Of a stretch of 64,000 bases of DNA, positions 1 to 9,300 are shown piece by piece. A program made the translations under genes and the position numbers. The DNA is from Verrucomicrobiota bacterium (lineage in GTDB: Bacteria > Verrucomicrobiota > Verrucomicrobiia > Chthoniobacterales > UBA10450). Below the pieces are notes generated by a model, which did not search any database, was not told where the DNA came from, and saw only the letters and a list, made by a program, of their open reading frames with translations. Every line of letters starts with the position of its first letter. The stretch's first letter is position 1. The stretch is taken from contig QHNH01000022.1 of the NCBI GenBank assembly GCA_003218375.1, positions 124,001-188,000 on the forward strand, in the 5' to 3' direction.

Positions 1-1
1 A

Positions 2-619
2 ATCAATACGATTAATACGGAGTCGTTGATGAAACGCGGCCAGGGAGATGCCGTCGTCATGTTCACGGCCGGAATCTCCGCGTCAGGCTATGGCTACGTT
101 TGGGAAACATATCGCGGGACACCCAATTCCCACCTGCTTAGTAAAGAGCTGATGGACCGGACCAGCCAGGCACAATTCGAGCCGGCGGTTTACAAACACC
201 TGCATGTCGGCGTGAGTCTCACGGGGGCGGTCAGCTTTTCCATCGTCGGTGGGAAACCTCACTTGCGCATTTTTCTCAATCAGGAGGAGAGCGACTTGAA
301 ACAGGGCAAAGATTTTATCGCGCCCCAACTTGCTTTTGTTGCGGGCAATCCAAAATTCGAGGGAGTTTACTATCCCGGCCATGTGGTGACTGGTCCGGGC
401 GTCGCCGCCGTGACCCTGGATATAGACGTCAATGGGAAGGTCCAAAACGCGATCCTGGCGTATGAACATCCCGCCGGTAAGGGCTTCGGCGCCGAAGCCG
501 TCGATGGGCTGCGCAAAGCGGTCTTCATTCCTGGCTTTCGTAACGGCAAAGCGGTGCCTTGCCGATTCACCTTTCCAGTTATTTTTTCCGGTACGAGTCG
601 CGCGCCCAAGACTGGTTAG
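2..619 (+). CDS. TonB C-terminal-like protein, 5'-partial
   Basis: The reading frame is open to the left window edge, so the gene probably begins outside; internal starts lie at 26 (TTG) and 29 (ATG). The last ~65 residues have the pattern of a TonB C-terminal domain: a strand (VTLDIDVNGKV), a helix (AEAVDGLRKAVF), then a strand ending in a hydrophobic PVIF segment. This domain occurs in energy transducers and in many uncharacterised periplasmic proteins. The N-terminal ~125 residues match nothing I recognise. No TonB membrane anchor or Pro-rich spacer is visible in the part present, so an energy-transducing role is unproven. It is followed directly by a gene-tail repeat and a toxin-antitoxin pair, an accessory setting. 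Confidence 0.6.
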   Translation: MNTINTESLMKRGQGDAVVMFTAGISASGYGYVWETYRGTPNSHLLSKELMDRTSQAQFEPAVYKHLHVGVSLTGAVSFSIVGGKPHLRIFLNQEESDLKQGKDFIAPQLAFVAGNPKFEGVYYPGHVVTGPGVAAVTLDIDVNGKVQNAILAYEHPAGKGFGAEAVDGLRKAVFIPGFRNGKAVPCRFTFPVIFSGTSRAPKTG

Positions 620-692
620 GGTCCGGTCGCGTTTTGCGCCATTCCGACGAGCCCACCCATGGCGCTCCCAGTTCGTCATCGACGCCCCCTGC

Positions 693-860
693 GGCGGCAA
701 AGTCCCGATTAATCCCGGCTACGTCCTCTATCACGACAACGAAAAAATCGTGATCCGGAATTACGAAGGCAACATCTTCGAATACCCCGAGACCGGCAGT
801 GACCAATCCGTCCAGTTCGCCCCTCAAAGGGAGTATCACGATGAATATCTTTATTCGTGA
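693..860 (+). pseudogene. 168-bp gene-tail repeat, copy 1 (start-less fragment)
   Basis: Encodes 55 residues beginning GGKVPINPGYVLYHDNEK and ending EYHDEYLYS before a TGA. The same module of exactly 168 bp recurs at 1675-1842. Most differences between the copies are at third codon positions, the pattern left by past selection on protein sequence. No start codon or upstream domain belongs to this frame, so it looks like the 3' remnant of a gene. The protein family is not recognised. Confidence 0.6.
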
Positions 861-970
861 GGGGCTCTGCTATCTGAGAGAACGTCGTCCCGCAGCGTGA
901 ATGGAGCCGGCGGGAGCCGCGCGACATAGATGGGAAAGCCGTCAGGCCGAACGAGCGGGCGCGAGTGAGT

Positions 971-1000
971 CAATACCACGACGAATATTTGTACTCGTGA
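971..1000 (+). repeat. third short copy of the gene-tail repeat end
   Basis: Thirty bases encode QYHDEYLYS and a TGA stop, matching the ends of the two 168-bp copies with about four mismatches to copy 2. Nothing upstream of it resembles the rest of the module. It lies about 50 bp before the antitoxin start. Confidence 0.55.
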
Positions 1001-1052
1001 TTGTCGATCTTATCTTGGCTGGTGTGTTGCTGTGTGATATTGTCTTACAGTT

Positions 1053-1271
1053 ATGCGAGAAACTCTGACGGTGAGTCTTCCCAGCAAATTGCGCCGCGAA
1101 GTGGCCCTCGCCGCAAAGCACCAGCACGTCTCCGCCAGCGAGTACATTCGTGACGCCGTAAAGCAAAAGCTGTGGCTCGACGCTTTTGACGAGGCGCGCC
1201 GTACGCTCGTGCCAAAGGCACGCGCGGCTGGCATCTACACCGACGAAGATGTTTTCAACGTTGTGTCGTGA
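1053..1271 (+). CDS. RHH-type antitoxin of a PIN toxin
   Basis: A 72-residue protein. The N-terminus (RETLTVSLPSKLRREV) is a beta strand followed by a helix, as in ribbon-helix-helix (CopG/Arc-like) DNA-binding antitoxins, and the second helix is SASEYIRDAVKQKL. The C-terminal ~25 residues would be the toxin-neutralising tail. Its stop overlaps the GTG start of the PIN-domain gene by 4 bp, the usual coupled TA arrangement. Members of this class normally repress their own operon by binding palindromes at the promoter. A nuclease-inhibiting role is inferred from family and context. Confidence 0.8.
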   Translation: MRETLTVSLPSKLRREVALAAKHQHVSASEYIRDAVKQKLWLDAFDEARRTLVPKARAAGIYTDEDVFNVVS

Positions 1272-1666
1272 GGCTCGTCCTCGACACAAACGTGCTCATT
1301 GCCGCGATCGCTGCCAACGGTCTCTGCCGTGATCTCGTGCGGGTGCGCCTTCGAGCGCATACCGTCATCACATCGGAACCATTGTTAGCGGAACTACGTC
1401 GCACCCTGCGTGCTAAATTTAGGATCGCACCGGATGAACTTCGGCTCCTGTCATTGTTGCGGGAGCGCTCAGAGGTGGTCAAACCGGCGTCGTTAGACAA
1501 GCGGATCTGTCGCGATCCTGACGACGACATCGTTCTTGCCACAGCCATCGCCGGCCGCGCTGACCTCATCGTCACCGGCGACAACGATTTGCTCGTGCTC
1601 AAGAGCTTTCGTGGCATTCACATTCTGTCCCCGCGGCAAGTTTTGGAAATGTTGCATGCGAAATAG
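1268..1666 (+). CDS. PIN-domain ribonuclease toxin
   Basis: A 132-residue single-domain PIN protein starting with GTG. The acidic residues expected for metal-dependent RNA cleavage are present: D6 in LVLDTNVL, E42 in LLAELRRTL, the DPDDD cluster at 83-87, and D105 in TGDNDLL. PIN toxins of type II modules cleave tRNA or mRNA and are held inactive by the cognate antitoxin, here the overlapping RHH protein. The pair sits between two copies of a duplicated gene-tail module, suggesting insertion into or replacement of an older gene. All catalytic positions are intact, so the toxin is probably functional. Confidence 0.85.
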   Translation: MRLVLDTNVLIAAIAANGLCRDLVRVRLRAHTVITSEPLLAELRRTLRAKFRIAPDELRLLSLLRERSEVVKPASLDKRICRDPDDDIVLATAIAGRADLIVTGDNDLLVLKSFRGIHILSPRQVLEMLHAK

Positions 1667-1674
1667 TGACGACG

Positions 1675-1842
1675 GGCGGCAAAGTCCCGATCAGTCCCGG
1701 GTACGTCCTCTATCACGACAACGAAAAAATCGTGATCCGGAACTAGGAAGGCAACATCTTCGAATATCCCGAGACCGGCGCCGACCAGACGGTCCAGTTC
1801 GCTCCCCAACGGGAATACCACGACGAGTATCTCTACTCGTGA
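1675..1842 (+). pseudogene. 168-bp gene-tail repeat, copy 2 (in-frame stop)
   Basis: Same length as copy 1 at 693-860 and begins 9 bp after the PIN toxin stop. It encodes the same peptide, but a TAC tyrosine codon has become TAG about 24 codons in (near 1744), so it cannot be read through. The remaining differences from copy 1 are largely synonymous. It is therefore a decayed 3' gene fragment rather than a recent duplication. Confidence 0.65.
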
Positions 1843-1962
1843 ATTGATCTCAGTACGGTTGCCTTCAACCCGATCGGCATATGTGGCGTCGCTGAGACCA
1901 CGCCGAGTCGACCTGGCCGGGAACTTTGACAGGCTAGCGACCAGCAGTACTTTCGTGGTGAG

Positions 1963-3273
1963 ATGGCGAACCGACAAACTGTTTTCTATTCATGGCAGAG
2001 TGACACGCCCGCATCGAGGAACCTCACATTCATCGAGAAAGCGCTGCATGCAGCGATTGAACGGGTTCATGTAAAGGCAAAGCTAATTCCAGCATTGCGC
2101 AATGCAGTTTTGGAGATCGATCGGGACACGAAAGGTGTTAGTGGATCTCCGCCAATAACAGAAACGATACTTGCAAAGATCGCATCCTGTTCCGCGTTCG
2201 TTGCTGACATTACGTTTGTCGGTAGGTCACTGCAAAAATTGGGGCGGAAGCCCGCTCGTTTGATTCCCAATCCAAACGTCATGATCGAGTATGGGCATGC
2301 TCTCAAATGCGTTGGTCACGGGAGAATGATTGCCGTCATGAACACCGCGTTCGGCGACCCTGCGCGCGACAACCTTCCATTCGATCTACGTCATCTTCGC
2401 TGGCCCATTGCATATCGATATGGCGCAGACGACGAGGCCGAGAAACAGGCCATTTTCGACGGGCTTGTTGACCAATTAGCCGACGCTTTGACGTCAATCT
2501 TGGACTCACAGTCCCACATCATCGTCGAAGACCTTCGCCTATTTACGCCTCATATTGCGAAGAACGATCCGGCAATCTATTTCGATGGGAGCGAAGAGCT
2601 GATTCCCGAAGGCATATTTCGACGTGACGTGCCACTATTCAATATTCCGGAGGAAGGGCGAGGATTTCTGCGCTTGTATCCGTCGAGAGAAGTTGCGCCT
2701 CTCGAGAGTGAGCTTCAGGCGAGAACGCTGGCTTCACAAGGTGGATTACGTCCGATAGGTCTAGACGTTCACGGATGGACTCCCGCACGGAATAAGTTTG
2801 GGGCGATCGTGTACGAAGGACCCATTAACGGAAAGCTATTCAATTTCACACAGCTCTTTCTCAACCGCGAGCTCTGGGGTGTCGATGCGTTCGTGGTCAA
2901 CGCTACTCAATGCCGCGAGTTTTCTCCGAACTATGGCAAAGGGTACATCGCAAGTCTTTTCGTGGAACGCACATTTGTGTCGTGCCTCGCCAATTATTTG
3001 CAGTTTTGCAAGGATTTCTTGAAACTTCCGTTACCCCTGAATATTCGCGTCGGCCTAAGCGGTATTCAGGGATATCAAATGGCAGTAGAGAACGGTTTCG
3101 CAGGAGGAGTTCTTCACGACAATATCGAATGGGTTGGAATCATTCCGTCGTACGACTTGCTGCCCCATGATATTCTGCGGCCCTGCTTTGAGCGCATTTG
3201 GCAGCAAACCGGTTTAGTTAGGCCCGAAAAGTATCAGCAGACACTCGCCAAAGAGTTTGGGACCGCCGCATAG
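1963..3273 (+). CDS. TIR-like (YSWQSD family) putative defence protein
   Basis: A 436-residue protein. Residues 7-16 (VFYSWQSDTP) and the later NPNVMIEYGHA (103-113) are hallmarks of a TIR-like, flavodoxin-fold domain in bacterial proteins annotated as nucleotide-binding or TIR-like, often in anti-phage loci. E109 is a candidate for the catalytic Glu of NAD-cleaving TIRs. Residues ~200-436 form a second domain I do not recognise; it may be the sensor. The gene is visibly AT-richer than its neighbours and lies beside a PIN toxin-antitoxin pair, suggesting horizontal acquisition. NADase or defence activity is inference. Confidence 0.6.
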   Translation: MANRQTVFYSWQSDTPASRNLTFIEKALHAAIERVHVKAKLIPALRNAVLEIDRDTKGVSGSPPITETILAKIASCSAFVADITFVGRSLQKLGRKPARLIPNPNVMIEYGHALKCVGHGRMIAVMNTAFGDPARDNLPFDLRHLRWPIAYRYGADDEAEKQAIFDGLVDQLADALTSILDSQSHIIVEDLRLFTPHIAKNDPAIYFDGSEELIPEGIFRRDVPLFNIPEEGRGFLRLYPSREVAPLESELQARTLASQGGLRPIGLDVHGWTPARNKFGAIVYEGPINGKLFNFTQLFLNRELWGVDAFVVNATQCREFSPNYGKGYIASLFVERTFVSCLANYLQFCKDFLKLPLPLNIRVGLSGIQGYQMAVENGFAGGVLHDNIEWVGIIPSYDLLPHDILRPCFERIWQQTGLVRPEKYQQTLAKEFGTAA

Positions 3274-3323
3274 AAAGCATGCAACATGTTAGTGCCTTCA
3301 AGCCTGCGGCGAAGATGTGAATA

Positions 3324-3527
3324 ATGAATACGCCGGCTGAAATCGAGTCGGCCGCAGACGCGTTGACACAAGAGGAAAAGCAGAAGCTGATTAGCTTTCT
3401 CGTTTCGCGTCTGAAGGGCGAGACACCAGCGGAACATGAAACTGCACTGACCGCGTTTTCAGGAACGATCTACTTGTCGCAGGATCCGCTTGCCTGGCAG
3501 CGACGGGTACGCGGCGAGAGGGAATGA
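3324..3527 (+). CDS. small antitoxin-like protein, orphan
   Basis: A 67-residue protein starting MNTPAEIESAADALTQEEKQKL. A short helical N-terminus of this type is common in small antitoxin components paired with PIN or RelE toxins. No toxin follows: the next gene lies 8 bp away on the opposite strand. It may be a solitary antitoxin or an unrelated small protein. It could share a transcript with the TIR-like gene 50 bp upstream. Confidence 0.45.
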   Translation: MNTPAEIESAADALTQEEKQKLISFLVSRLKGETPAEHETALTAFSGTIYLSQDPLAWQRRVRGERE

Positions 3528-3535
3528 AACAGTGA

Positions 3536-5215
3536 TTAATGCGGGGCTTCGTAAACGATCTCGCCGCCGATCACCGTCATCGCGCAGTTAGTCTTGAGAA
3601 TTTCCGGCGCGGGGATTTTCATGATCTCGGCGGAGAGAACGGTCAGGTCGGCGAGCTTGCCGGATTCGATGGAGCCACGGTCTTTTTCTTCGAAGGCGGC
3701 GTAGGCGGGCGCGAGGGTAAACATCTTCAGCGCTTGTTCCCGCGAAACCGCCTCCTCCGGGTGCCATCCGTCGGCGGATTCGCCTTTGATGCTTTTCCGG
3801 GCCACCGCTGCGTAGAATTCGATCATCGGTTCGCCGCGTTCGACGGGCGCATCGGATCCGCCGGTCACAACGGCGCCGGATTTGAGGAGACTTTGCCACG
3901 AGTAAGCGCCGGCGAGCCGTTCTTTTCCGAGCCGGCTCGGGGCGAAAAATAAATCGCTGATGGCGTGCGACGGTTGCATTGAGGCGATCACGCCGAGTTT
4001 CGCAAAGCGTGGAAGGTCGGGTGCGCTCAGGATTTGCGCGTGCTCGACGCGCCAGCGGGGCGCCAGAATTTTTCGCTGCTCGGGCGGAACCGCTTTCATC
4101 GCTTTCTCATAAAGATCGAGGATCACGCGATTCGCGCGGTCGCCGATGGCGTGAGTTTCGATTTGGATGCCGCGGCGGAGCGCTTCCTCGAAGATCGGCC
4201 GCAGCTCCTCTTCTTTTTGGGTGAGGTAGCCGGAAGTTTCTGGGGCGTCGGAGTACGGTTCGAGCAAGGCGGCGCCGCGCGAGCCGAGCGCGCCGTCGAA
4301 AACCACTTTGATCGTTCGTTGAGTGAAGCGGTGGTCGTACTGATTCAGCGTCGGCCCGTCATGCAACAAGGCCGCGCCAGACGGGCCGGGCGCATACACC
4401 GCATTGAAAACCCGCAGCTTGCATTGGCCGGCTTCGAGCGCCTGCCGCATCGGCGGGAGATCGTCGAGGTTGCTGCCGGCGTTTTGAATTTCGCACCAGC
4501 CTAACGATAGCTCGCGTTTTACTCCGACGACGAAGGCTTCGCGCCGTTCCGCTTCGGTCGGTCCTGGAATGTTTTTGCTGACCAAGCCCTGGGCGTGATC
4601 GAGCAGCATCCCGGTCGCTTCGCCGGTTTGTTTGTCGCGCAAAATTTCGCCGCCAAAAGGATTAGTCGTCTCCTTGTCGATCTTGGCGATGCGCAACGCG
4701 GCGCTGTTCGCGATCGCGGCATGACCATCGGCGCGCGTGAGAAAAACGGGATTGTCCGGCGCGATTTTGTCGAGATCGGCCCGCGTCGGAAATTGCGGCG
4801 GCTTCCAGAACGTCTCGATCCAGCCGCGGCCCGTGATCCATTTTCCGCGCTCCGTTTTTGGGACGCGCTCTTTCACTTTTGCGAGAAAATCCTCGAGCGT
4901 GTTTGCGCCTTCGAGATTCAAATTCATCTCGCGCTCGCCGATGCCGAAGATGTGGCAATGCGAATCGGTCAGGCCGGGCACGACAGTTTTCCCGGCGAGG
5001 TCGACCGTCTTCGTTTCCGCCGATTGATATTTTTTCGCGTCCGCATTCGAACCGACGAAAACAATCCGGCCATCCTTCACCGCGATCGCTTCCGCGCGCG
5101 GCTGCCGTTCGTTCATCGTGTAAATGTTGCCGTTCACAAAAACGGTTTGAGCTGGTTCGGCGCCGAGGACTGCGGAGCAAAGTGCGAAAAAAAGTGAACT
5201 TCGGAAAATCTTCAT
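3536..5215 (-). CDS. secreted amidohydrolase, YtcJ-like
   Basis: A 559-residue amidohydrolase of the YtcJ/N-substituted formamide deformylase type. The start at 5215 is chosen because it gives a signal peptide (MKIFRSSLFFALCSAVLGAEP); a frame open further upstream adds 18 unlikely residues. In order: a beta-sandwich segment with VFVNGNIYTMN, the metal-binding HCH of GLTDSHCHIFG, DGHAAIANSAAL, ETHAIGDRAN, WRVEHAQI, and the aspartate in TGGSDAPVE, then the C-terminal sandwich (GSIESGKLADLTVLS). These residues match a metal-dependent hydrolase fold. The export signal puts it in the periplasm or outside. The substrate is unknown. It is monocistronic. Confidence 0.85.
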   Translation of the reverse strand: MKIFRSSLFFALCSAVLGAEPAQTVFVNGNIYTMNERQPRAEAIAVKDGRIVFVGSNADAKKYQSAETKTVDLAGKTVVPGLTDSHCHIFGIGEREMNLNLEGANTLEDFLAKVKERVPKTERGKWITGRGWIETFWKPPQFPTRADLDKIAPDNPVFLTRADGHAAIANSAALRIAKIDKETTNPFGGEILRDKQTGEATGMLLDHAQGLVSKNIPGPTEAERREAFVVGVKRELSLGWCEIQNAGSNLDDLPPMRQALEAGQCKLRVFNAVYAPGPSGAALLHDGPTLNQYDHRFTQRTIKVVFDGALGSRGAALLEPYSDAPETSGYLTQKEEELRPIFEEALRRGIQIETHAIGDRANRVILDLYEKAMKAVPPEQRKILAPRWRVEHAQILSAPDLPRFAKLGVIASMQPSHAISDLFFAPSRLGKERLAGAYSWQSLLKSGAVVTGGSDAPVERGEPMIEFYAAVARKSIKGESADGWHPEEAVSREQALKMFTLAPAYAAFEEKDRGSIESGKLADLTVLSAEIMKIPAPEILKTNCAMTVIGGEIVYEAPH

Positions 5216-5546
5216 CGGGCGGCGATCATCACGATTTCGTTGGGTGGCGTCGAGCGCGCAACGCTTCAACGCGAATCATGTGAATAGTTTCATTCTTCTC
5301 TTTTGCTTCTTGAAAGCTTTTCCGTATGGAAAGATTGGTTCTGGGTTTTCCTCGCCGCCACCACGAATGGAAAAACATTTTCTTTTGCCAACCCGGTTGC
5401 GATTTATAGAGTTGCCGCCTCTCTCCGGGCCGCTGCGATTAACTTTGAATTCAACGACCTTGAGCGCCGCACATCCTAACCATCAGCCTGAGCCGTTTTT
5501 AAGTTGGCGGCTGCGCCCTCGCGGAAGCAGAGCCAGCTAAGCGTTT
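5216..5546. other. upstream region of the ACIII operon
   Basis: 331 bp between the divergently read amidohydrolase and actA. It must contain promoters for both. I see no convincing -35/-10 pair. An imperfect dyad at 5317-5333 (CTTTTCCGTATGGAAAG) is a possible operator. No protein-like frame is present. Confidence 0.35.
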
Positions 5547-6197
5547 ATGGCGAATTTTTTTCCACGCTGGACGAACTGGCTCCCGCTCAAGATCGCCATC
5601 TGCGGCACGGTCGTTGTCTGCGGGCTCACTGGCGCCACCTGGTATTACATCACGCCGAAATACACGCGCGTTGGTTATCAACCGATCCAGCCGGTGCCGT
5701 TCCCGCACGATATCCACGTGGCGCAGCTCGGGATGGATTGCACCCAGGTGCAGAAAGATAATCCGAAGCTCGAGCCGGTGCGGGCAAGCTGGAAAACCGG
5801 GCAGCCGGTCGAGTGGGTGCAACTGCATCGGACGCCCGATTACGTCTACTACAATCACGCCGCGCACGTGAACCGCGGGATCAGTTGCGCGAGCTGCCAC
5901 GGCCAGGTGAATCGGATGGGGATCATGCACCATGACAAACCGCACAGCATGGCGTGGTGCCTCGAATGCCACCGGCATCCGGAGAACTTCCTCCGGCCGG
6001 AAACGCAAATCACAAACCTCGATTGGAAACCGGACTGGGAAAAACCGGCGGAGTTCGTGGCGAAATACGGCCAGCCGACAGAGGCGACCGATGATTGGGC
6101 GAAGAAGCAGAAGCTCACCCAAGAAGAGATCGGCCAGACTTTGAAAGAGCGTTGGAATATTCAGCCGCCGCTAAATTGCCAGGGGTGCCACCGATGA
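5547..6197 (+). CDS. actA: ACIII multihaem cytochrome c subunit ActA, three-haem form
   Basis: A 216-residue membrane-anchored c-type cytochrome (TM near residues 14-34) opening the alternative complex III operon. It matches ActA by VEWVQLHRTPDYVYYNHAAHV and three CxxCH motifs: CASCH (~113), CLECH (~138) and CQGCH at the C-terminus. ActA normally carries five haems. The two N-terminal sites are absent: where LGMDC would be followed by the first CxxCH, the sequence jumps to TQVQKDNPKLEPV, as if some 25 residues between haem sites 1 and 2 were deleted in frame. ActA should pass electrons from the ActB/ActC part of the complex toward cytochrome c or an oxidase. Confidence 0.88.
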   Translation: MANFFPRWTNWLPLKIAICGTVVVCGLTGATWYYITPKYTRVGYQPIQPVPFPHDIHVAQLGMDCTQVQKDNPKLEPVRASWKTGQPVEWVQLHRTPDYVYYNHAAHVNRGISCASCHGQVNRMGIMHHDKPHSMAWCLECHRHPENFLRPETQITNLDWKPDWEKPAEFVAKYGQPTEATDDWAKKQKLTQEEIGQTLKERWNIQPPLNCQGCHR

Positions 6198-6209
6198 GCA
6201 GGAACGTAA

Positions 6210-6293
6210 TTCGTTACATCGTTACATGGTTACATCGGAATGGGCGGGCGGGTCGCACCGATTCAGCGATTCAACGATTTAACGATGTAACGA
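6210..6293. repeat. short-period inverted repeat between actA and actB
   Basis: The left arm repeats GTTACAT units. The arms TCGTTACATCGTTA and TAACGATGTAACGA are exact complements of 14 bp. It fills almost the whole gap and could fold into a hairpin in the operon mRNA. Confidence 0.75.
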
Positions 6294-6303
6294 GGCGAAG
6301 CCC

Positions 6304-9300
6304 ATGAAGCGCGTCTTCGAGCATCCACCGGAAAAGCTGACGGGGAAGCGTTACTGGCGCAGCCTCGGCGAGCTGAGCGACACGCCGGAATTCCGGGGCT
6401 GGCTCGAGCGCGAATTTCCCGCGGGCGCGGCCCAGCTCGAAGGCGACGATTGGTCGCGCCGGGGCTTCCTGAAATTGATGGGCGCGTCGATGGCCCTGGC
6501 GGGATTTGGCCTAACGAGTTGTCGCCGGCCGGAAGCGCACCTGGTCCCGTTCACGAAAAGCGCCGAGTGGACGATCCCGGGCAAGGCCCTCTATTACGCG
6601 ACGGCGATGCCGCGCCGCACCGGCGGGCTGCCCCTGATCGCAGCGGCGGTCGATGGGCGCCCAATCAAACTGGAGGGCAACCCGCTCCATCCGGCGAGCG
6701 GCGGCGCGACGGACGCGTTCGCGCAGGCGTCGCTCCTCGATCTCTACGATCCGGCACGCTCGAAGCGTTTCGTCGAGAAAGGCGAGCGCGATGAGAAAGG
6801 GAAAAAGGTCGAAAACTTCGAGGCGCGAGACCGGGCGACGTTTGAAAAGTATCTGGCCCAACTCCGGACGAAGATCGCGGCGGACGGCGGCGCGGGCCTC
6901 GCGTTCCTCGTCGAAGAAGTCCACTCGCCGACGCGGGAGCGCTTGCGGGCCGAGCTTCTCAAAGCCTACCCGAAGATGCGGTGGTGCGTTTACGATCCGC
7001 TCCTGACCGAAGCGCAAAGTTTCGCGACACAGCTTGGTTTCGGCGATAACGTGCGCCTCGTCCCGCGCCTCGAGAGGGCCGATGTGGTGGTCGCGCTCGA
7101 CAGCGATTTTCTCGATTGCGGCGAGGGTGATGTCGCAGGTGTCCGCGCGTTTTCTTCACGGCGCCGGGTAGGCGAGGCGAAGGAGGCGATGAACCGGCTG
7201 TATGTGGTGGAGAACCGGTTCACCCTCACCGGCGCGATGGCCGATCATCGGATGCGTTGTCCCGCGAGCCAGATTCCGGCATTCACGCGCGCGCTGGCCG
7301 GGAAAATTGCAGTCGCAACGAAAGACCAGGGACTCGCTTCGACGATTGCGACGTTGACGGAGCCGGTGAACGCGATGCAGTTCGACGACACCTGGCTGAC
7401 CGAATGCGCGAACGATTTGATGACGAAGCCGGGCGCCAGCCTGGTCCTGGCCGGGCCACATCAGCCGGTGGTGGTGCAGCTCATGGTTTACGCGATCAAC
7501 TCGGCGCTGAAGAATATCGGCGCGACGTTGATCATCCGCGAGTTCCTTCGCGCGCCGAAAACCAACAGCATTATCCAATTGGCCGGCGAAATTAATTCCG
7601 GCCGAATCAAACAGCTTTTCATTTTCGGCGGCGACCCGGTTTACAACGCGCCGAAAGGGGTGACCCTCCATGTCGGCCGGCCTGACGCTGCCCAGGCTGC
7701 GGATCGCGAGGTAGCGCCGATCGATTGGGCCGATCTCCAGAAAACTGTGCCGGACGTGGTGCGGCTGGGTTGCTTCGAAGATGCCACGTCGGAATTAAGC
7801 AAATGGCATGTGCCGGCCGCGCATTATCTCGAAGCGTGGGGCGACGCGCTGACCAACGACGGCGCCTATCTCGCGATCCAGCCGATGATTCTCCCGCTCT
7901 TCGGCGGAATGTCGGAGCTCGAATTGATGAACGCCGTTCTCGGCGCTCCGAAAGTCGACGGACCGGAACTGGTGCAGGAAACTTTTCGCGCGAGCGCGCC
8001 GCCCGGCGATTTCCAAACGGCGTGGTCGCAACTGTTGCGGGACGGATTTGCGACGCACATCGCGTTGAAGGAAAAACCGCCCACGTTTAATTCGAACAAC
8101 GCCGGAGGTGTCGCGCACACACTTTGGGCAACGGTGCCGAACCCGACGCTCGACGCGCCCGAGATTGTCCTGACGCGCAGCTACGCGATGGATGACGGCC
8201 GTTATATCAACAACGGCTGGCTCCAGGAATTGCCGGACCCGATCACGAAGCTGACCTGGGACAACGCAGCGTTGATGAGCCCGGCGATGGCGAAACATCT
8301 CGGGGTGAACACCGGCGACTTGATCAATATCGCGGTGACCGAAACGACGAAGGACGTGCAGCAAAAAAATATCCGGCGCGAGCTGGTGATCGCGGCGCTA
8401 ATCTCGCCCGGACACGCGGACAACTCGATCTCGATTTCGCTTGGTTACGGCCGGAAAAAGACCGGGCCTGTCGGCGAAGAATCTGGCTTCAACGCCTACC
8501 TGCTGCGGACCACCTCGAATCCGCATTACATCGCGGTCGACAGTAAGATGATCGAGGCCATTACGGTCACGACCGCGGCGACGCCATCGGACCGACCCAC
8601 GCCGACGCCGGGATTCTTTAGCCGTTTGACGGGAGGCAACAAGCCGAAGCCGGTGGCGATGCACACGCTCGGCACGTATCCACTGGCGATCACGCAGGAT
8701 CATTGGAGCATCGAAGGGCGCGGGCTGGTGCGCGAAGCGACGATCGAGCATTACCGCGAAGACCCGGAGTTCGTGAAGAAAATCGCGGGCGACGAAGAAT
8801 TGCCGGCAAAGCTCCCGTCGATTTACAGCCATCCGCCGCTCAACGCCGAACAGCAATGGGGGATGACGGTCGACCTGAACGTCTGCACCGGTTGCAGCGC
8901 CTGCGTCATCGCCTGCCAGAGCGAAAATAATATTCCGATTGTCGGCAAACTCCAGGCGAGTCACGGGCGCTCGATGCACTGGCTCCGGCTCGATCGTTAT
9001 TACGCGAGCGAGAAACCGTTCAACCAGGACCGCGGCGAATACCCGGAGAACCCCGAGATCGTGCACCAGGCGATGATGTGCCAGCACTGCGAGAACGCGC
9101 CGTGCGAAACGGTCTGCCCGGTAAACGCCACGGTGCACAGCGAAGACGGCCTCAACGTCATGGCTTACAACCGCTGCATCGGCACGCGGTATTGCGCGAA
9201 CAACTGCCCGTTCAAGGTCCGCCGTTTTAATTATTTCGATTACAACCAGCGCCCGATCGGCAAAAAGAAAGTCGGCCCGCTCGAGGTCTATCAGGAATAC

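Larger units (their letters stand above)
620..1052. other. gap with gene remnants
   Basis: 433 bp without an intact gene. It holds copy 1 of the 168-bp gene-tail repeat (693-860), a third short copy of its end (971-1000), and a possible promoter stretch just before the antitoxin. A reading frame from 432 to 860 runs out of frame through the TonB-like gene into copy 1; only its last ~60 codons look protein-like, and no plausible start lies at the repeat boundary. Confidence 0.6.

Noticed and set aside
432-860. Plus-strand frame of 142 codons
   Set aside because: The first half overlaps the TonB-like gene out of frame; only the 3' gene-tail remnant is protein-like.
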